This document shows positions 1 through 10,690 of a DNA stretch of 62,103 nt, in pieces. Source of the stretch: Rhodoferax sp. (GTDB taxonomy: Bacteria > Pseudomonadota > Gammaproteobacteria > Burkholderiales > Burkholderiaceae_C); assembly GCF_028714215.1 (NCBI RefSeq), contig NZ_JAQTMS010000028.1, positions 1 to 62,103 of the forward strand, given 5' to 3'. The notes below the pieces were generated by a model, which saw nothing but the letters and a program-made list of their open reading frames with translations, had not been told where the DNA came from and did no database searches. The position numbers were made by a program, and so were the translations under genes. Within the stretch, counting starts at the first letter, position 1. Each line of letters starts with the position of its first letter.

Positions 1-842
1 GTCATGCGACAGCTTTCTGACCAGCGCTGGTGGGCCTCTTTTTCGACCTTGGTGTAACGCTGCAGGCGCAGCATCAGGTCGTCAAAATCAACCAGATGGC
101 CATCGAAGTCGGGTCCGTCGACGCAGGCGAACTTGACCTGATCACCGACCTTGACGCGGCAACCCCCGCACATCCCGGTGCCGTCGACCATGATCGGGTT
201 GACGCTGACCATGGTCTTGATCTTGGCCGCACGGGTGGCATCGGCACAGGCTTTCATCATCACCGGCGGACCGATGGCAACGACCTCATCGATGTCGGCG
301 TGTTTGTCCATGGCGACCTTGATGCCGTCGGTGATCATGCCTTTCATGCCGGCCGAGCCATCGTTGGTGCACAAGATGAGTTCGTCGCAACAGGCTCGGA
401 ACTTGTCTTCCCAGAACACCAGATCCTTGTTTCGAAAGCCGAGCACGCCAATCACGTAGGCACCACCCTCCTTGAGGCCGCGGGCCTGCGGAAAGATCGG
501 TGCCACGCCCAGACCGCCGCCCACGCACACCACCTTCTTGGCGTGGCTGATCGGACTGGGTATGCCCATCGGGCCGACCATGCCGTAGAGCGAAGTGCCA
601 ACCTTGCACTCCTGCTGCATTTGTCTGGTTGTTTTGCCGACCGCCTGGATCACCAGCGTGATGGTGCCTTTCTTGGCGTCGAAGTCGGCAATGGTGAGGG
701 GGATGCGCTCGCCTGTTTCATTGAGCATGACGATTACGAATTGCCCCGGTTTGGCGGCTTTCGCCATCATCGGGTGGCGTACTTCGAGCAAGTAGGTGAC
801 GTCAGAGAAATCTTCGCGTGTCACGATCTCAAAATTGGACAT
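1..842 (-). CDS. FAD/NAD-binding ferredoxin reductase-type subunit (SudB/NfnA-like), C-terminus cut by window edge
   Basis: The minus frame from the ATG at 842 is open to the window edge (280 complete codons), so the C-terminus is missing. The N-terminus has a ferredoxin-reductase beta-barrel FAD domain (roughly residues 1-100). A glycine-rich nucleotide-binding segment follows near residue 105 (VGGGLGVAP). Near residues 224-240 there is a cysteine cluster, GTGMCGGCRVKVG followed by a later FACVDGP, which is the [2Fe-2S] ligand set of the sulfide dehydrogenase / NADH-dependent ferredoxin:NADP oxidoreductase small subunit and of dihydroorotate dehydrogenase electron-transfer proteins. It would pass electrons between NAD(P)H and an iron-sulfur partner, normally a GltD-like large subunit; that gene is expected just outside the window. 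The family call is firm. The physiological partner and direction are inferred. Confidence 0.85.
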   Translation of the reverse strand, partial: MSNFEIVTREDFSDVTYLLEVRHPMMAKAAKPGQFVIVMLNETGERIPLTIADFDAKKGTITLVIQAVGKTTRQMQQECKVGTSLYGMVGPMGIPSPISHAKKVVCVGGGLGVAPIFPQARGLKEGGAYVIGVLGFRNKDLVFWEDKFRACCDELILCTNDGSAGMKGMITDGIKVAMDKHADIDEVVAIGPPVMMKACADATRAAKIKTMVSVNPIMVDGTGMCGGCRVKVGDQVKFACVDGPDFDGHLVDFDDLMLRLQRYTKVEKEAHQRWSESCRM

Positions 843-984
843 TGCATTCGCCTTCATATCGAGCCAGCATGCGCCGACTAAGCCATTGGGATATTCTGGT
901 ATCTATCTGCACTCGCCACGACCCACCGACTTTGTTGCCACCGACAGGACGGCGCCAGTATCTTCGCTATGGACAAGATATGTT

Positions 985-998
985 TTGATCCACATCAA
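985..998. promoter_or_regulatory. FNR/Anr-type box, perfect TTGAT-N4-ATCAA
   Basis: The sequence reads TTGAT CCAC ATCAA, an exact match to the consensus of the oxygen-sensing regulators FNR/Anr. It lies in the gap between the divergent reductase gene (ATG at 842) and the dioxygenase gene (ATG near 1077). Being palindromic, it could serve either side. A TACAGT hexamer at 1005-1010 is a weak -10 candidate for the rightward gene; that would put the box over the -35 region. The alternative is a class II activator site with a start near 1033. The match is seen directly; function is inferred. Confidence 0.6.
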
Positions 999-1076
999 AC
1001 GGGGTACAGTGAAGGAATAGCGTTAACCCGATGCCCGCTGGCTGGTGTGAGCATGGCCGCAAAACCAAGGATGATC

Positions 1077-1934
1077 ATGACCGACGAACTTACTGTTGCT
1101 GCTGCGCAAGAAGCTGGCGCCTTGCGCAGGAGCCCGCGCATGCCGGTGCTATTTCTGGGGCACGGCAGCCCCATGAACGCGATAGAAGACAACGCCTACC
1201 GCCGTAGCTGGCAGGCGCTGGGCGGAGAATTTGGTGGCAAGTGGCCGACGCCGCAACTCATCCTGTGTGTTTCCGCCCACTGGCTTACCCAGGGCTGGTG
1301 GCTGACCGGCATGGCCCAGCCGAAAACGATTCATGATTTTGGCGGCTTCCCGAAAGCGCTGTTCGAGCAGCAATATCCGGCGCCGGGATTTCCCGCGGCG
1401 GCACGGGAGATAAGTGAGCTGGTGCGGCAACCCGGCAGCGCCCGGCCCTTGTCACTGGACTTGCAGGACTGGGGCCTTGACCATGGTGCCTGGGCGGTCT
1501 TGAAGCCGATGTTCCCGCAAGCGACGATTCCGGTGCTGCAACTCAGCATGGATTACAGCCGTCCGCCCAGCGAGCACTATGCCTTGGGCCAGCAACTCAA
1601 GGTCTTGCGCGAGCGTGGCGTGTTGATCGTGGGCAGTGGCAACGTGGTGCACAACCTGCGCACCCTGCAGATGGGCACACCGTCGCATCAGGCCTATGAC
1701 TGGGCGCTTGAATTCGACCAGAGCATTGCCCGCTATTTGCAGCAGGGTGACTTTGCTGCGTTACAAGATTTTCAAAAGCTTGGGGCTGTGGCACAACAGG
1801 CGCATCCCAGCCATGAGCATCTTTTGCCCCTGCTGTACTGTGCCGGTGCCGTGGCTGCCGATGAAGTGCCGCAGTTTTTCAACGCCAGTTTTCAGGCCGC
1901 ATCGATCTCCATGCGCTCAGTGCTGTGGCCCTGA
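1077..1934 (+). CDS. ygiD: YgiD-type class III extradiol ring-cleavage dioxygenase (4,5-DOPA dioxygenase family)
   Basis: A LigB-superfamily protein of about 285 residues. The early motif LFLGHGSPMNAIEDN contains the first iron-ligand histidine. VSAHWLTQG, TIHDFGGFP, DHGAWAVL and VGSGNVVHNL follow, in the same order as in E. coli YgiD. HPSHEHLLPLLY near the C-terminus supplies further conserved histidines. These enzymes use a divalent metal and O2 to cleave catechol-type rings; YgiD acts on L-DOPA in vitro, but the natural substrate here is unknown. In-frame starts exist at 1053, 1071 and 1077; 1077 is preferred because AAGG at 1067-1070 is well spaced. A perfect FNR-type box lies about 80 bp upstream. 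The gene converges with the next one with no spacer. Confidence 0.88.
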   Translation: MTDELTVAAAQEAGALRRSPRMPVLFLGHGSPMNAIEDNAYRRSWQALGGEFGGKWPTPQLILCVSAHWLTQGWWLTGMAQPKTIHDFGGFPKALFEQQYPAPGFPAAAREISELVRQPGSARPLSLDLQDWGLDHGAWAVLKPMFPQATIPVLQLSMDYSRPPSEHYALGQQLKVLRERGVLIVGSGNVVHNLRTLQMGTPSHQAYDWALEFDQSIARYLQQGDFAALQDFQKLGAVAQQAHPSHEHLLPLLYCAGAVAADEVPQFFNASFQAASISMRSVLWP

Positions 1935-3287
1935 TTACTTTGCGCTGCCGGCCTTCAGAACGCCCCGCACCAGGTTGCGGCTGTGGGCGCCAAAATTGCC
2001 CATCAATTCGGCCGTGATGCTGTCCAGTTTGGCCCGCTTGGCGCCGTCCTGCTTGCCGAGTTCGGCCACCAGATTGATGCTTGATTCCTTCACGCCAAAA
2101 TCGAAGGCCGGGTCTGACACATAGCCTGGCGGCAAGGTGTCCACCAGGATCTCGGTGAGCCGGGTGCCAAGGTCATGCGACTGGCGGCTCACCACGTCGC
2201 GGGCATACAAGTCCGACCAGGCCGGGTAGCTGCTGTCCTTGTCGCTGTTGCGCAGCGTCTTCTCGATGCCGGTCTCGGCTTTGGCCTGCGACGCGTTGTA
2301 GAGCATTTGGTTCTCGTACCTTTCAAGTGCCAGGTGGCGGTTCGACAGCAGCACAATCATCTGGTCTTTCATTTTGGGGAAGCCGGCCATTGCCAGCAGG
2401 TTGATGCCAATCAGCTTGAGCGATGCGTTGCCCGGCGACAGGCTGGCATGGTAAGGCTGCGTCAAGTCCTCAACGTAGTGCAGTGCCAGGCCGGTAAAGC
2501 GCCAGCCCCAATAGGCATGGCCGGTGCGGAAGGCCAGCGCCGCCAGGCTGCTGTACTGGTGTATGCGCAGCAGCGGAAAAGTCTTTTTGACGAAGGGCGC
2601 CGCCAGGTAAATGATGCGGTCCTCGTGGTAGAAGCCCATGTGAAAAGGCGCCTGGGTCGAGAAGTAGAGCGCCGGGTTGCCAAACGGCAGCGTCTCGAAG
2701 CCGTAGATCTTGCCCCACTCCGAGGGGCTGTCCGACCACAGGTTGATGTCCAGACCGTAGTCCGGTTCGTCCGTCGCCGAAGCCAGCACCGCCAGCGGCG
2801 CCGCGCTGTCGCCAGCCTTCAGGGCGACAAAGCGGTAGTTTGAATTGGCTTGCTCGGGCAGTGTGTCGACGGCTGTGTGCGCCAGCAGTTTGGCCGGGTC
2901 GGGCGCGGCGCTCCACGGATCGGGCTGAAAGTAGAGGGCGAACTTGCTATTGGGCGCGACCCGCAGCGCCATCAAAAATGCCAGCCGCCTAGCCTCGTCG
3001 GTCTGCCCCGGATCGGCCTTGAAGGCCAGCTTGGCGGGACGCGGCGGGTAAACCTCCAGATTGCTCTTGGCCCAGGTTTCCTGAATCGCCAGCAAGGCCT
3101 CGATTGAATTCTCCTGCGCCTTCAGAAAGGCTTCCAGGGGCTCCACCGGCACCGGTGCCGCATTGGCTACCGCGGGCATCTTCTCGAACGCGCGGTAGGC
3201 GGCATAGGTGTGGTTGCTCCATGCCAGAGCATGGCCCGCTGTCAGCCCGAGGGCGCCGACCAAGACCCAAGCGAATCGTTTCAACAT
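1935..3287 (-). CDS. Secreted protein with zinc phospholipase C / P1 nuclease-like ligand pattern
   Basis: A 450-residue protein with a signal peptide (residues 1-22, ending HALA). Predicted cleavage leaves tryptophan as the first mature residue (WSNHTY). In the phospholipase C/P1 nuclease fold the N-terminal Trp itself binds zinc. The segment at about residues 270-280, HYVEDLTQPYH, has His, Asp and His at +0, +4 and +10, the same spacing as H118/D122/H128 of Bacillus cereus phospholipase C. A later HLALE (about 318-322) gives the HxxxE pair. These are sequence observations; the enzyme activity (phosphodiester hydrolysis in the periplasm or outside) is inferred. The start at 3287 is supported by AGGAAA upstream. 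It is longer than typical family members, and I could not assign the middle region. It is divergent from the hybrid kinase. Confidence 0.7.
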   Translation of the reverse strand: MLKRFAWVLVGALGLTAGHALAWSNHTYAAYRAFEKMPAVANAAPVPVEPLEAFLKAQENSIEALLAIQETWAKSNLEVYPPRPAKLAFKADPGQTDEARRLAFLMALRVAPNSKFALYFQPDPWSAAPDPAKLLAHTAVDTLPEQANSNYRFVALKAGDSAAPLAVLASATDEPDYGLDINLWSDSPSEWGKIYGFETLPFGNPALYFSTQAPFHMGFYHEDRIIYLAAPFVKKTFPLLRIHQYSSLAALAFRTGHAYWGWRFTGLALHYVEDLTQPYHASLSPGNASLKLIGINLLAMAGFPKMKDQMIVLLSNRHLALERYENQMLYNASQAKAETGIEKTLRNSDKDSSYPAWSDLYARDVVSRQSHDLGTRLTEILVDTLPPGYVSDPAFDFGVKESSINLVAELGKQDGAKRAKLDSITAELMGNFGAHSRNLVRGVLKAGSAK

Positions 3288-3589
3288 CTGATGGTTTCCT
3301 GAAAACGTGTACTCATCATAGCGAAATGCCCACTTCGCCTGGACCGCAACACAATGCCCTCCGGGTCGTCCAATGACGCCAGGCAGGCAGGCAGTCGCCG
3401 CAACCGCTGCTTGCTGCTGCGGCTCAACCAGAGTAGAGTCGCGCCGACAAGAACCAGATGACGATCCCGCTGCGTCGGGCAAGCTCCGGGTAACGATTCG
3501 ATACTGGCGAGGAAATCCCCCAAGTGTGAACCCAAGCTCACCGGTGCGCCGTGCCAGCGGGCCTATCGATGACACAATGGCAATCAGTG
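3288..3589. other. Divergent intergenic region between the secreted hydrolase and the hybrid kinase
   Basis: About 300 bp between divergent starts. It should hold promoters for both genes. I found no convincing paired -35/-10, hairpin or known operator by eye. The kinase could also start at an ATG at 3569, or further upstream, which would shorten this gap. Confidence 0.4.
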
Positions 3590-6500
3590 ATGAAACGCTT
3601 TCTCCTGCCGGCGGCTGTGGTATTGGCGACCGTAACCGCGCTGCTTGTTCTCGCGCCGCGATGGAACGTGAATCCTGGCTGGTCGACGGATCGGCGCGTG
3701 GTCACGGTGGGACTTTACGAGAACGCTCCCAAGGTCTATAGCGCCGAAAATGGTAGGCCGGCCGGCCTGTTTGTCGAATTGCTGAATGAGATGGCGCACG
3801 TCGAAGGCTGGCAGTTGCGCTATGTGCGCTGTGCCTGGTCGAGTTGCCTTGAGCAGTTGGCGCAGGGGCAACTCGACCTGATGCCCGATGTGGCCTTCTC
3901 CACCGAGCGAGCCCAGCGCTACGACTTCCACACGGTCTCGGTCGCCAGCAGTTGGTCGCAGGTCTACAGCAACCCGCGAGTCAAGGTGATGTCCCTGTCC
4001 GATCTGGGCGAGAAGCGGGTTGCGGTCCTGCAAGGAGGCATCCAGCAAGCGTTCTTCGCCGACTTGATGGCCGGCAGCTTCTACCGTTATCAGCCCGTGC
4101 CGGTGCCGTCGCTGGAGCAGGGCTACGCCGCCGTGGTGGCCGGCGAGGCCGATGCGGTGGTGACCAACAGTTTCTTCGCCGCACGCAACGGTGGCAAATA
4201 CAAGTTGCACGAGACGCCCATTGTTTTTCAGCCCAGCAATCTGTATTTCGCCACAGCCAAAGGCCGCAACGCCGACCTGTTGGAGCGGATCGACGCGCAC
4301 CTGACAGCCTGGCGACGCGATGCAAATTCCGTTTATTTTGACGCCTTGCATCGCGCCATGGCGGCGCCCCCGGAACTGCTGGTGCCGCGCTGGGTGCAGT
4401 GGTCACTGGTGGTTTTGGCTGCCGGCCTGCTGCTGCTGATAGCGGCCAGCCTGTTGCTGCGCCGACAGGTTGAGCTGCGCACCCGAGCCTTGTCGGCAAC
4501 CACGCGCGAACTGGAGGCGGAGCGCGCCAACCTGGAACAACAGGTCGCGGCGCGCACGGCGGAGCTGCGCTTGGCCAAGGATGAAGCGGAACGCCTGACG
4601 CAGGTCAAAAGCGAATTTCTGGCCAACATGAGCCACGAGATCCGTACACCGATGAATGCCGTGCTGGGCATGCTCTACCTGGCCTTGAAGGACGACATGC
4701 CGGCGGCCTTGCGCAACCGGCTCGGCAAGGCCCAGGCAGCGGCGCATTCGCTGCTGGGCATCATCAACGACATTCTTGATTTTTCAAAGATAGAGGCTGG
4801 CAAGCTGGCTCTGGAGCAGGTCGAATTTGGCCTCGATGCAGTGCTGGAGCAACTGGCTGACGCAGTGGGTTTCCAATCGGAGCACAAAGGCATCGAATTC
4901 CTTATTCGCTACGACCCGGCGATCCCGCCGCAGTTGATCGGTGACCCCTTGCGCCTGGGGCAAATCCTGCTCAACTTGTGCGGCAACGCGGTGAAGTTCA
5001 CCGAGCATGGTCAGATCGAACTGGCGCTTCGATCTCTCCACGCCAGCGAAACGGAGGTCACCCTTCAGGTCAGCGTGCGCGATTCCGGCATCGGCATGAC
5101 GCCGGAGGTGCAACAAAAGCTGTTTCAGAAATTCACCCAAGCCGACCAGACCACCACCCGGCGTTTTGGCGGTACCGGGCTGGGACTGGCGATCAGCAAG
5201 AATCTGGCCCAAATGATGGGCGGGCGCATCTGGGTCGAGGACTCGCAGCCCGGCCAAGGCACCACCATGTGCTTCACGCTGCGCCTGCAGATTGCCGGCA
5301 AGGCAAGGGCTCGCCAGCGCGAGTTGGTCGAACAGGCCGGCCCACTGCTCAAGGGTATCCGTGTGCTGGTGGTGGACGACAACCAGGTGTCGCTGGAAAT
5401 TCTGGCTGAGATGCTGCGTTTCTTCCAGCTCGACGTCGGCACCGCAGCGAACGGACCGGCTGCGCTGGCGGCGCTGCAATCTGCAGTTGTCCACCCGTAT
5501 GACCTGGTGCTGATGGACTGGCGCATGCCCGGCATGAACGGCGACGAGGTCACCCAGCGCATCCACGGCGATGCCGCCATCCCGCGCCAGCCCAAGGTGA
5601 TCATGATCACCGCCTACGGTCGGGAAGACGTGATGCGGCTGGCCCAGCAGGCGGGGGTGGATGGGTTTCTCATCAAGCCGGTGTCGCCCTCGGCCCTGCT
5701 TGACAGCATTCTCTCGGTGCTGGGGCGCGGGCGTATTTTTGGCACGAAAGATCCACACAGCGCCGGCAAGCCCCAGCTGGCCACCAGCGGCCAACTGGCC
5801 GGCGCGCGTCTGCTGCTGGTCGAGGACAACGACATCAATCGTGAATTTGCCACCGAATTGCTGCGCAGCGAAGGGATTGAGATCGACGAGGCGAAGAATG
5901 GCCAGGAGGCGGTTGAGATGGTGCAGCAACAGGACTACGACGGCGTGCTGATGGACATCCAGATGCCGGTGATGGATGGTCTGGAGGCGGCGCGGCGGAT
6001 TCGGGCACTGGCACAAACCCCTGGCGGCGAGCGTTTTGCCGCTTTGCCCATCATTGCCATGACCGCGCTGGCGATGGCGCAAGATGCCGAGAAAAGCCGC
6101 GCCGCCGGCATGAGCGATCATGTGACCAAGCCGATCGCGCCGGACCGGCTCATGAGCACGCTGACCAAGTGGCTGCAACTGCCTGCCGGACGTCTCAAGC
6201 GGCTTGCCGGCGCGGCCGCGTCGGGTACGCCGCAGACCGGCGATCTTCCACCCGACCTGCTGGCGCTGACCAGCCTGGACGCGCTGGAGGGCGTGCGCCG
6301 CATCGGTGGCAAGGCCGAAGCCTATCGCAAGCAACTGCGGCGTTTTCGCGAGCACTACCCGGATGCCATTGGCCAATTGCGGCGGCTGACGGCGCAGCAG
6401 GGAGTGGCGCGGGCCGAAGAATACTGCCATGCATTGAAAGGCGTGACCGGCAACATCGGCGCGCACGCTCTCTATGAAAAAGTCGCTGCCATCGACGACC

Positions 6501-6859
6501 AGCTCAAGCAGGGCCGGCTGCCCGACGCCGCCGAGCTGGACCAGGCACGGGCGCTGTTGCAGCAGGTGATGCAGGAAATCGATACGCTGGCCAGCGGCGC
6601 GGTGCCAGCTCCGGTGCCTGCGGCCGGTCTGCTCAGCGCGCAAGCCAGGGGTGAACTGCTGACGCGGCTGGGACAGGCGCTGGAGAACGATCTGGGGGCG
6701 GCCGAGTCGCTGCTGGGGCAACTGCGTGCCGGGGTGGCCGGCAGCCCGCTTGAAAAAGACATCAATGCCCTGGCCGAACTGGTTGACGTGTTCGACATCG
6801 ATGCGGCGCAGGCGCAATTGAAGAGACTGCAAAGTCCGGAACCGGGAGCCAGGCCATGA
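3590..6859 (+). CDS. BvgS-type hybrid sensor histidine kinase (SBP3-TM-HisKA-HATPase-REC-REC-HPt)
   Basis: About 1089 residues. An N-terminal signal anchor ([20 protein letters not shown]) leads into a periplasmic solute-binding (family 3) domain, about residues 35-255. A membrane helix at about 268-292 and a coiled coil follow. The HisKA domain has the phospho-acceptor in [10 protein letters not shown] (H349), followed by the ATPase with a DSGIGM box and GGTGLGLAI. Two receiver domains have acceptor aspartates near D643 and D789. An HPt domain has HALKGVTGN (H947). This is the full phosphorelay His-Asp-Asp-His arrangement of the BvgS/EvgS type, without an obvious PAS domain. The ligand is probably a small amino-acid-like solute, by analogy. 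The start is ambiguous (3569 and 3551 also possible). The stop overlaps the next start by 4 bp (ATGA), so the two products are made together and the next protein is the likely phosphorelay target. Confidence 0.9.
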   Translation: MKRFLLPAAVVLATVTALLVLAPRWNVNPGWSTDRRVVTVGLYENAPKVYSAENGRPAGLFVELLNEMAHVEGWQLRYVRCAWSSCLEQLAQGQLDLMPDVAFSTERAQRYDFHTVSVASSWSQVYSNPRVKVMSLSDLGEKRVAVLQGGIQQAFFADLMAGSFYRYQPVPVPSLEQGYAAVVAGEADAVVTNSFFAARNGGKYKLHETPIVFQPSNLYFATAKGRNADLLERIDAHLTAWRRDANSVYFDALHRAMAAPPELLVPRWVQWSLVVLAAGLLLLIAASLLLRRQVELRTRALSATTRELEAERANLEQQVAARTAELRLAKDEAERLTQVKSEFLANMSHEIRTPMNAVLGMLYLALKDDMPAALRNRLGKAQAAAHSLLGIINDILDFSKIEAGKLALEQVEFGLDAVLEQLADAVGFQSEHKGIEFLIRYDPAIPPQLIGDPLRLGQILLNLCGNAVKFTEHGQIELALRSLHASETEVTLQVSVRDSGIGMTPEVQQKLFQKFTQADQTTTRRFGGTGLGLAISKNLAQMMGGRIWVEDSQPGQGTTMCFTLRLQIAGKARARQRELVEQAGPLLKGIRVLVVDDNQVSLEILAEMLRFFQLDVGTAANGPAALAALQSAVVHPYDLVLMDWRMPGMNGDEVTQRIHGDAAIPRQPKVIMITAYGREDVMRLAQQAGVDGFLIKPVSPSALLDSILSVLGRGRIFGTKDPHSAGKPQLATSGQLAGARLLLVEDNDINREFATELLRSEGIEIDEAKNGQEAVEMVQQQDYDGVLMDIQMPVMDGLEAARRIRALAQTPGGERFAALPIIAMTALAMAQDAEKSRAAGMSDHVTKPIAPDRLMSTLTKWLQLPAGRLKRLAGAAASGTPQTGDLPPDLLALTSLDALEGVRRIGGKAEAYRKQLRRFREHYPDAIGQLRRLTAQQGVARAEEYCHALKGVTGNIGAHALYEKVAAIDDQLKQGRLPDAAELDQARALLQQVMQEIDTLASGAVPAPVPAAGLLSAQARGELLTRLGQALENDLGAAESLLGQLRAGVAGSPLEKDINALAELVDVFDIDAAQAQLKRLQSPEPGARP

Positions 6860-9153
6860 ACCAGCACGCCAGTGAGAAGACGGATGTCCGTCCACGCATT
6901 CTGATCGTCGACGATGTGCACGAAAACCTGCACGCGCTGATGAACATCCTGCGCGATCAGTATGCGATCTCCGCCGCCACCAGCGGCGAAAAAGCGCTGG
7001 AACTGGCGCGTCGCCCGCCTCAGCCCGACTTGATTTTGCTTGACATCAAAATGCCCGGCATGGATGGCTACTCGGTTCTCTCGGCTTTGAAGATCGATCC
7101 GGTCACCGCTGAAATTCCGGTGATTTTCGTTACCGCGCTGGCCGAGGCCGCCGACGAGGCGCGCGGCTTCGCGCTGGGCGTCGCCGACTACGTCACCAAG
7201 CCGGTGAATCCCGATCTGATCAAGGCGCGCGTGCGCAGCCAGCTCGAGTTGAAGCGCTACCGCCAGCATCCTGTGATGTTCGATATCGCCGGGCATGCCG
7301 ATCCGACGCATCCACCGTCGCTGCTGGTGGTTGACGACGTTCCGGAAAATATCCATGAACTGCTGGACGCGCTGAAAGACCGGTACCGCATCATGGTCGC
7401 CAACAGTGGCGCCAAGGCGCTTGAGATCGTGCGGGGCGCCACGCCGCCCGATCTGATTCTGCTTGATATCGTGATGCCCGAGATGGACGGCTACGAGGTT
7501 TGCCGTCGCATCAAGGCGCTGCCAGCGGGCAATCGCATCCCCATCATCTTTGTCAGTGTGGTGGATGGGGCGCAGGAAAAAGTCAGGGGCTTTGACCTCG
7601 GTGCGGCCGACTACATCACCAAACCTTTTGATATCAACGAAGTGCATGCGCGCATCCGCACCCACCTGGAGCTTTCGCGACTGCATCGCTTTCTTGAAGA
7701 CCTGGTGGCGCAGCGTACCGCCATGCTGCAGATCAGCGAGGAGAAATTCCGTATCCTGGCCCATAGAGACCCGCTTACCGGCCTGCCTAACCGCGTGTTT
7801 TTTGCCGAATTGCTGGCCCACACCATCCTGCACGCCGAACGCAGCAATACCCAGTTCGCCCTGCTGGATCTGGACATCGACAATTTCGCCACCATCAACG
7901 AAAGCCTCGGCCACGGCATAGGCGACCAGTTGCTGATCGAGGTCGGCCGGCGGCTGCAAAGCCTGTTGCCGGAAAGCGATGCCATCGCCCGCATCGCCGG
8001 CGACGAGTTCAACATCATCCTTGACCACAGCGAAGGCATGCCCTGGGTCGACCTGACGGTGCAACGCATGATGGATGCTTTGGCCGAGCCCTTCGTTCTG
8101 GCCGGCAAAAGCATCTACGTCGGCGCCAGCATCGGCATTGCGCTCTTTCCCGCGGACGGCAATACGGCCGAAGTGCTGCAAAGCAGCACCGATGCTGCCT
8201 TGCATCAGGCCAAGGCCGAGGGGCGGGGCATGCTGCGTTTCTTTTCGCCCGAGATGACGAGCCGGGCCAGAGCCAGGCTGGCGCTCGATGCCGAGCTGCG
8301 CCGCGCCCTGGAGCAGCAGGAGTTGCGGCTTTTTTACCAGCCCCAGGTAGACCTGGTCAGCGGTGAAATCGTCGGTCTGGAAGCGCTGGTGCGCTGGCAG
8401 CATCCGGAGCGTGGCCTGATTGCGCCCTGCGAGTTCATACCGCTGGCCGAGGAGAGCGGTTTGGTGGTCAAGCTGGGCGACTGGGTGCTGCGCGAAGGCT
8501 GTCGCCAGATCAAACTGTGGATTGACCTCGGGCGGGCTCCGCGCCAGACCGCGGTCAATGTCTCGGCGGTTCAGTTGAGCCGGGGGCATCTGGTCGAATC
8601 GGTCAAGGAGGCCTTGCGCGCCAGCGGCATCCCGCCCGAAAGTCTGGAACTTGAAATCACCGAGAGTTTTTTGATGTTGAACCGCGATCAGGCGATCCAG
8701 TCGCTGGCGGAACTCAGAGGCCTGGGGGTCCGCCTGTCGATCGATGACTTCGGCACCGGCTATTCCTCGCTGGCCTATTTGCAGCAACTCGAGGTGCACA
8801 AGCTGAAGGTCGACATCTCCTTTGTGCATGACATCACCCGCAATGCCGGCAACGCCTCCATCGTCAAGGCCATCATCGCGCTGGGGCACAGTCTGGGACT
8901 CGAAGTCATAGCCGAAGGCGTGGAAGATCCTGGTCAGGCCGACTACCTGCGTTCGCTGCAATGTGACGTGATGCAGGGCTACCTCGTCAGCCGGCCCCTG
9001 CCGGCCGAGGAAATGACCCGCTTCCTGTTGGCGTTTCGGCCGCAGCAGATGGCCGTCGAAGACAAAGCCAGGCCGGGCCGATGGACGCTGGAGCTGGCGC
9101 CCAGTGATTCGTCGATGGCGATGCAGATCAACCTTTTGTCGGATACCCCGTGA
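6856..9153 (+). CDS. Dual-receiver GGDEF-EAL cyclic-di-GMP response regulator
   Basis: 765 residues. There are two tandem receiver domains with acceptor aspartates in [11 protein letters not shown] (D63) and [11 protein letters not shown] (D204), each followed by the conserved T/S and K (TKP) positions. A GGDEF domain has AGDEF at residues 381-385 in place of GGDEF. An EAL domain has EALVRW starting at 509 and the metal and catalytic residues [17 protein letters not shown] and AEGVED. Phosphodiesterase activity is therefore expected. Cyclase activity is possible, because AGDEF is tolerated in known enzymes. The start overlaps the hybrid kinase stop by 4 bp, pointing to a sensor/c-di-GMP output pair. 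The 3' end overlaps the convergent kinase gene by 26 bp. Confidence 0.9.
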   Translation: MNQHASEKTDVRPRILIVDDVHENLHALMNILRDQYAISAATSGEKALELARRPPQPDLILLDIKMPGMDGYSVLSALKIDPVTAEIPVIFVTALAEAADEARGFALGVADYVTKPVNPDLIKARVRSQLELKRYRQHPVMFDIAGHADPTHPPSLLVVDDVPENIHELLDALKDRYRIMVANSGAKALEIVRGATPPDLILLDIVMPEMDGYEVCRRIKALPAGNRIPIIFVSVVDGAQEKVRGFDLGAADYITKPFDINEVHARIRTHLELSRLHRFLEDLVAQRTAMLQISEEKFRILAHRDPLTGLPNRVFFAELLAHTILHAERSNTQFALLDLDIDNFATINESLGHGIGDQLLIEVGRRLQSLLPESDAIARIAGDEFNIILDHSEGMPWVDLTVQRMMDALAEPFVLAGKSIYVGASIGIALFPADGNTAEVLQSSTDAALHQAKAEGRGMLRFFSPEMTSRARARLALDAELRRALEQQELRLFYQPQVDLVSGEIVGLEALVRWQHPERGLIAPCEFIPLAEESGLVVKLGDWVLREGCRQIKLWIDLGRAPRQTAVNVSAVQLSRGHLVESVKEALRASGIPPESLELEITESFLMLNRDQAIQSLAELRGLGVRLSIDDFGTGYSSLAYLQQLEVHKLKVDISFVHDITRNAGNASIVKAIIALGHSLGLEVIAEGVEDPGQADYLRSLQCDVMQGYLVSRPLPAEEMTRFLLAFRPQQMAVEDKARPGRWTLELAPSDSSMAMQINLLSDTP

Positions 9154-10690
9154 TCTCCTGAATATCCCGGTACAAGGGTTGCAGCCGCTGGTACATGCGG
9201 CAGTAAACGCGGCGGTAGAGTTGCTCGTAGGTATGGGCGTGTTCCGGCTCGGGCACAAAGACCTGGCCGATGCGCGTCATCTGCGCCACAGCGGTGGCGA
9301 AGTCGGGTTGCAACTTCAGTGCCACGGCAGCCAGAATGGCGGCGCCCAGGCCGCTGGTCTCGTACAAATGGGGTCGCTCGCTGGGCAGGTTGAAAACGTT
9401 GGCGGTGATCTGCAGGGCGGCATCGCTTTGCGAACCACCACCCGACACACGCACCCGCGTGATGCGTTGACCGCCCCGTTTTTCGATCCGTTCCTTGCCC
9501 TCGCGCAAAGCGTAGGCCAGGCCTTCCAGAATGGCGCGGTACAGATGGGCACGGGTGTGCACGTCGCCAAAACCGATCACGGCGCCTTTGGCCTCGGGGC
9601 CCGGCACCTTGATGCCGGGGTTCCAGAACGGTTGCAGCAGCAAGCCTTGCGCGCCTGGTGGCACGGTGTTGACCAGGGCATCAAACAGGCTCTCCGGTGT
9701 GACGCCGCGTTGCCAGGCGGTCTGCTGCTCGTGCAAGCCAAACTGTTCCTTGAACCAGCTCACCATCCAGAAACCCCGTGTGATCTGGATCTCGGTGTTG
9801 TAGTGGCCCGGCAGGGCGGCCTGATAAGGCGGAATGAAAGGTGTCGCTTCCAGGTAGCGTGGCGTGGTGGTGTTGATGGTGGCGGCCGTGCCATAGGACA
9901 GGCAGGCGATGTCGGGCGTCAGGCACCCGGCGCCAATCACTTCGCAGGCCTTGTCGGCGGCCCCTGCAATCACTGGCAGCCCTTGCGGAATACCGCTGTC
10001 CGCGGCGGCCTGGGCGCTGACCTGGCCGATCAAGGTGCCGGCCGGCACCAGCTCGGGCAGCATGGCGGCGGTGATGGGCAAGGCTTGCCATTTCCAGTCG
10101 TGCCTGGCGGCCCAGCAACCCTTTTTGTAATCGAACGGGAGATAGCCCACCTGGGCTGCCACCGAATCGACAAAACGGCCGGTAAAGCGGTAGTTCAGGT
10201 AGCCCGAGAGCAGCAGGAATTTGTCGGTTCTGGCCCATAGCTCCGGTTGGTGCTGGGCAATCCAGTTGGCCTCGGCTTCGTGCTGAAAGAAGCGCACGGT
10301 CTGGCGCATGCCGATGGCGCGAAAGGCGGCATCCCACCACCACGCCAGCGGCGGAATTTTGTCGGCGCGACGCTGGTCCAGCCAGATCATGGCGGGTCGC
10401 AGGGGCCCGCCTTGCCGGTCCAGCGCGATGGTGGTACCGCGTTGCGTGGTAATGACCATCCCGGCAATGGCACTCTTGGGTACCGCCGTTGTGGCCCACA
10501 AGCGTTGACAGGCCTGACACAGGTATTGCCAGAACAGCTGGGGGTCGTTCTCCATCCAACCCGGCTCGGGTGACTGGTAGCTGTCAATCGCTACCTGCGC
10601 CTTGTCGACCAGATTGCCGTTCAAGTCGAAGAGCAGGGCGCGCACGCTCTGGGTCCCGTTGTCGATGGCCAGCAGGTAGGTTTTGCTCAT
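9128..10690 (-). CDS. FGGY-family carbohydrate kinase, substrate unknown
   Basis: 520 residues. The N-terminal ATPase-fold motif [12 protein letters not shown] and the second phosphate segment [11 protein letters not shown] are present. The GWMENDP motif resembles GWVEHDP of glycerol kinases. The signature near the C-terminus, [12 protein letters not shown], is typical of FGGY sugar and polyol kinases. It would phosphorylate a sugar or polyol with ATP in the cytoplasm. The ATG overlaps the stop of the upstream GlpD-like gene by 4 bp, and that gene overlaps the FAD oxidase, so the three form one operon. The company of a GlpD-like dehydrogenase suggests a glycerol-like or longer polyol substrate (for example glycerol or erythritol); I cannot tell which. 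It is not a close match to GlpK itself. Confidence 0.85.
   Translation of the reverse strand: MSKTYLLAIDNGTQSVRALLFDLNGNLVDKAQVAIDSYQSPEPGWMENDPQLFWQYLCQACQRLWATTAVPKSAIAGMVITTQRGTTIALDRQGGPLRPAMIWLDQRRADKIPPLAWWWDAAFRAIGMRQTVRFFQHEAEANWIAQHQPELWARTDKFLLLSGYLNYRFTGRFVDSVAAQVGYLPFDYKKGCWAARHDWKWQALPITAAMLPELVPAGTLIGQVSAQAAADSGIPQGLPVIAGAADKACEVIGAGCLTPDIACLSYGTAATINTTTPRYLEATPFIPPYQAALPGHYNTEIQITRGFWMVSWFKEQFGLHEQQTAWQRGVTPESLFDALVNTVPPGAQGLLLQPFWNPGIKVPGPEAKGAVIGFGDVHTRAHLYRAILEGLAYALREGKERIEKRGGQRITRVRVSGGGSQSDAALQITANVFNLPSERPHLYETSGLGAAILAAVALKLQPDFATAVAQMTRIGQVFVPEPEHAHTYEQLYRRVYCRMYQRLQPLYRDIQEITGYPTKG

Noticed and set aside
7996..8010. AGDEF taken as proof of a dead cyclase domain
   Set aside because: A at the first position is found in active cyclases as well, so activity is left open.
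6472..9258. 928-codon minus-strand open frame opposite the c-di-GMP protein
   Set aside because: Same reason: antisense shadow of the GGDEF-EAL gene, no domain recognisable.
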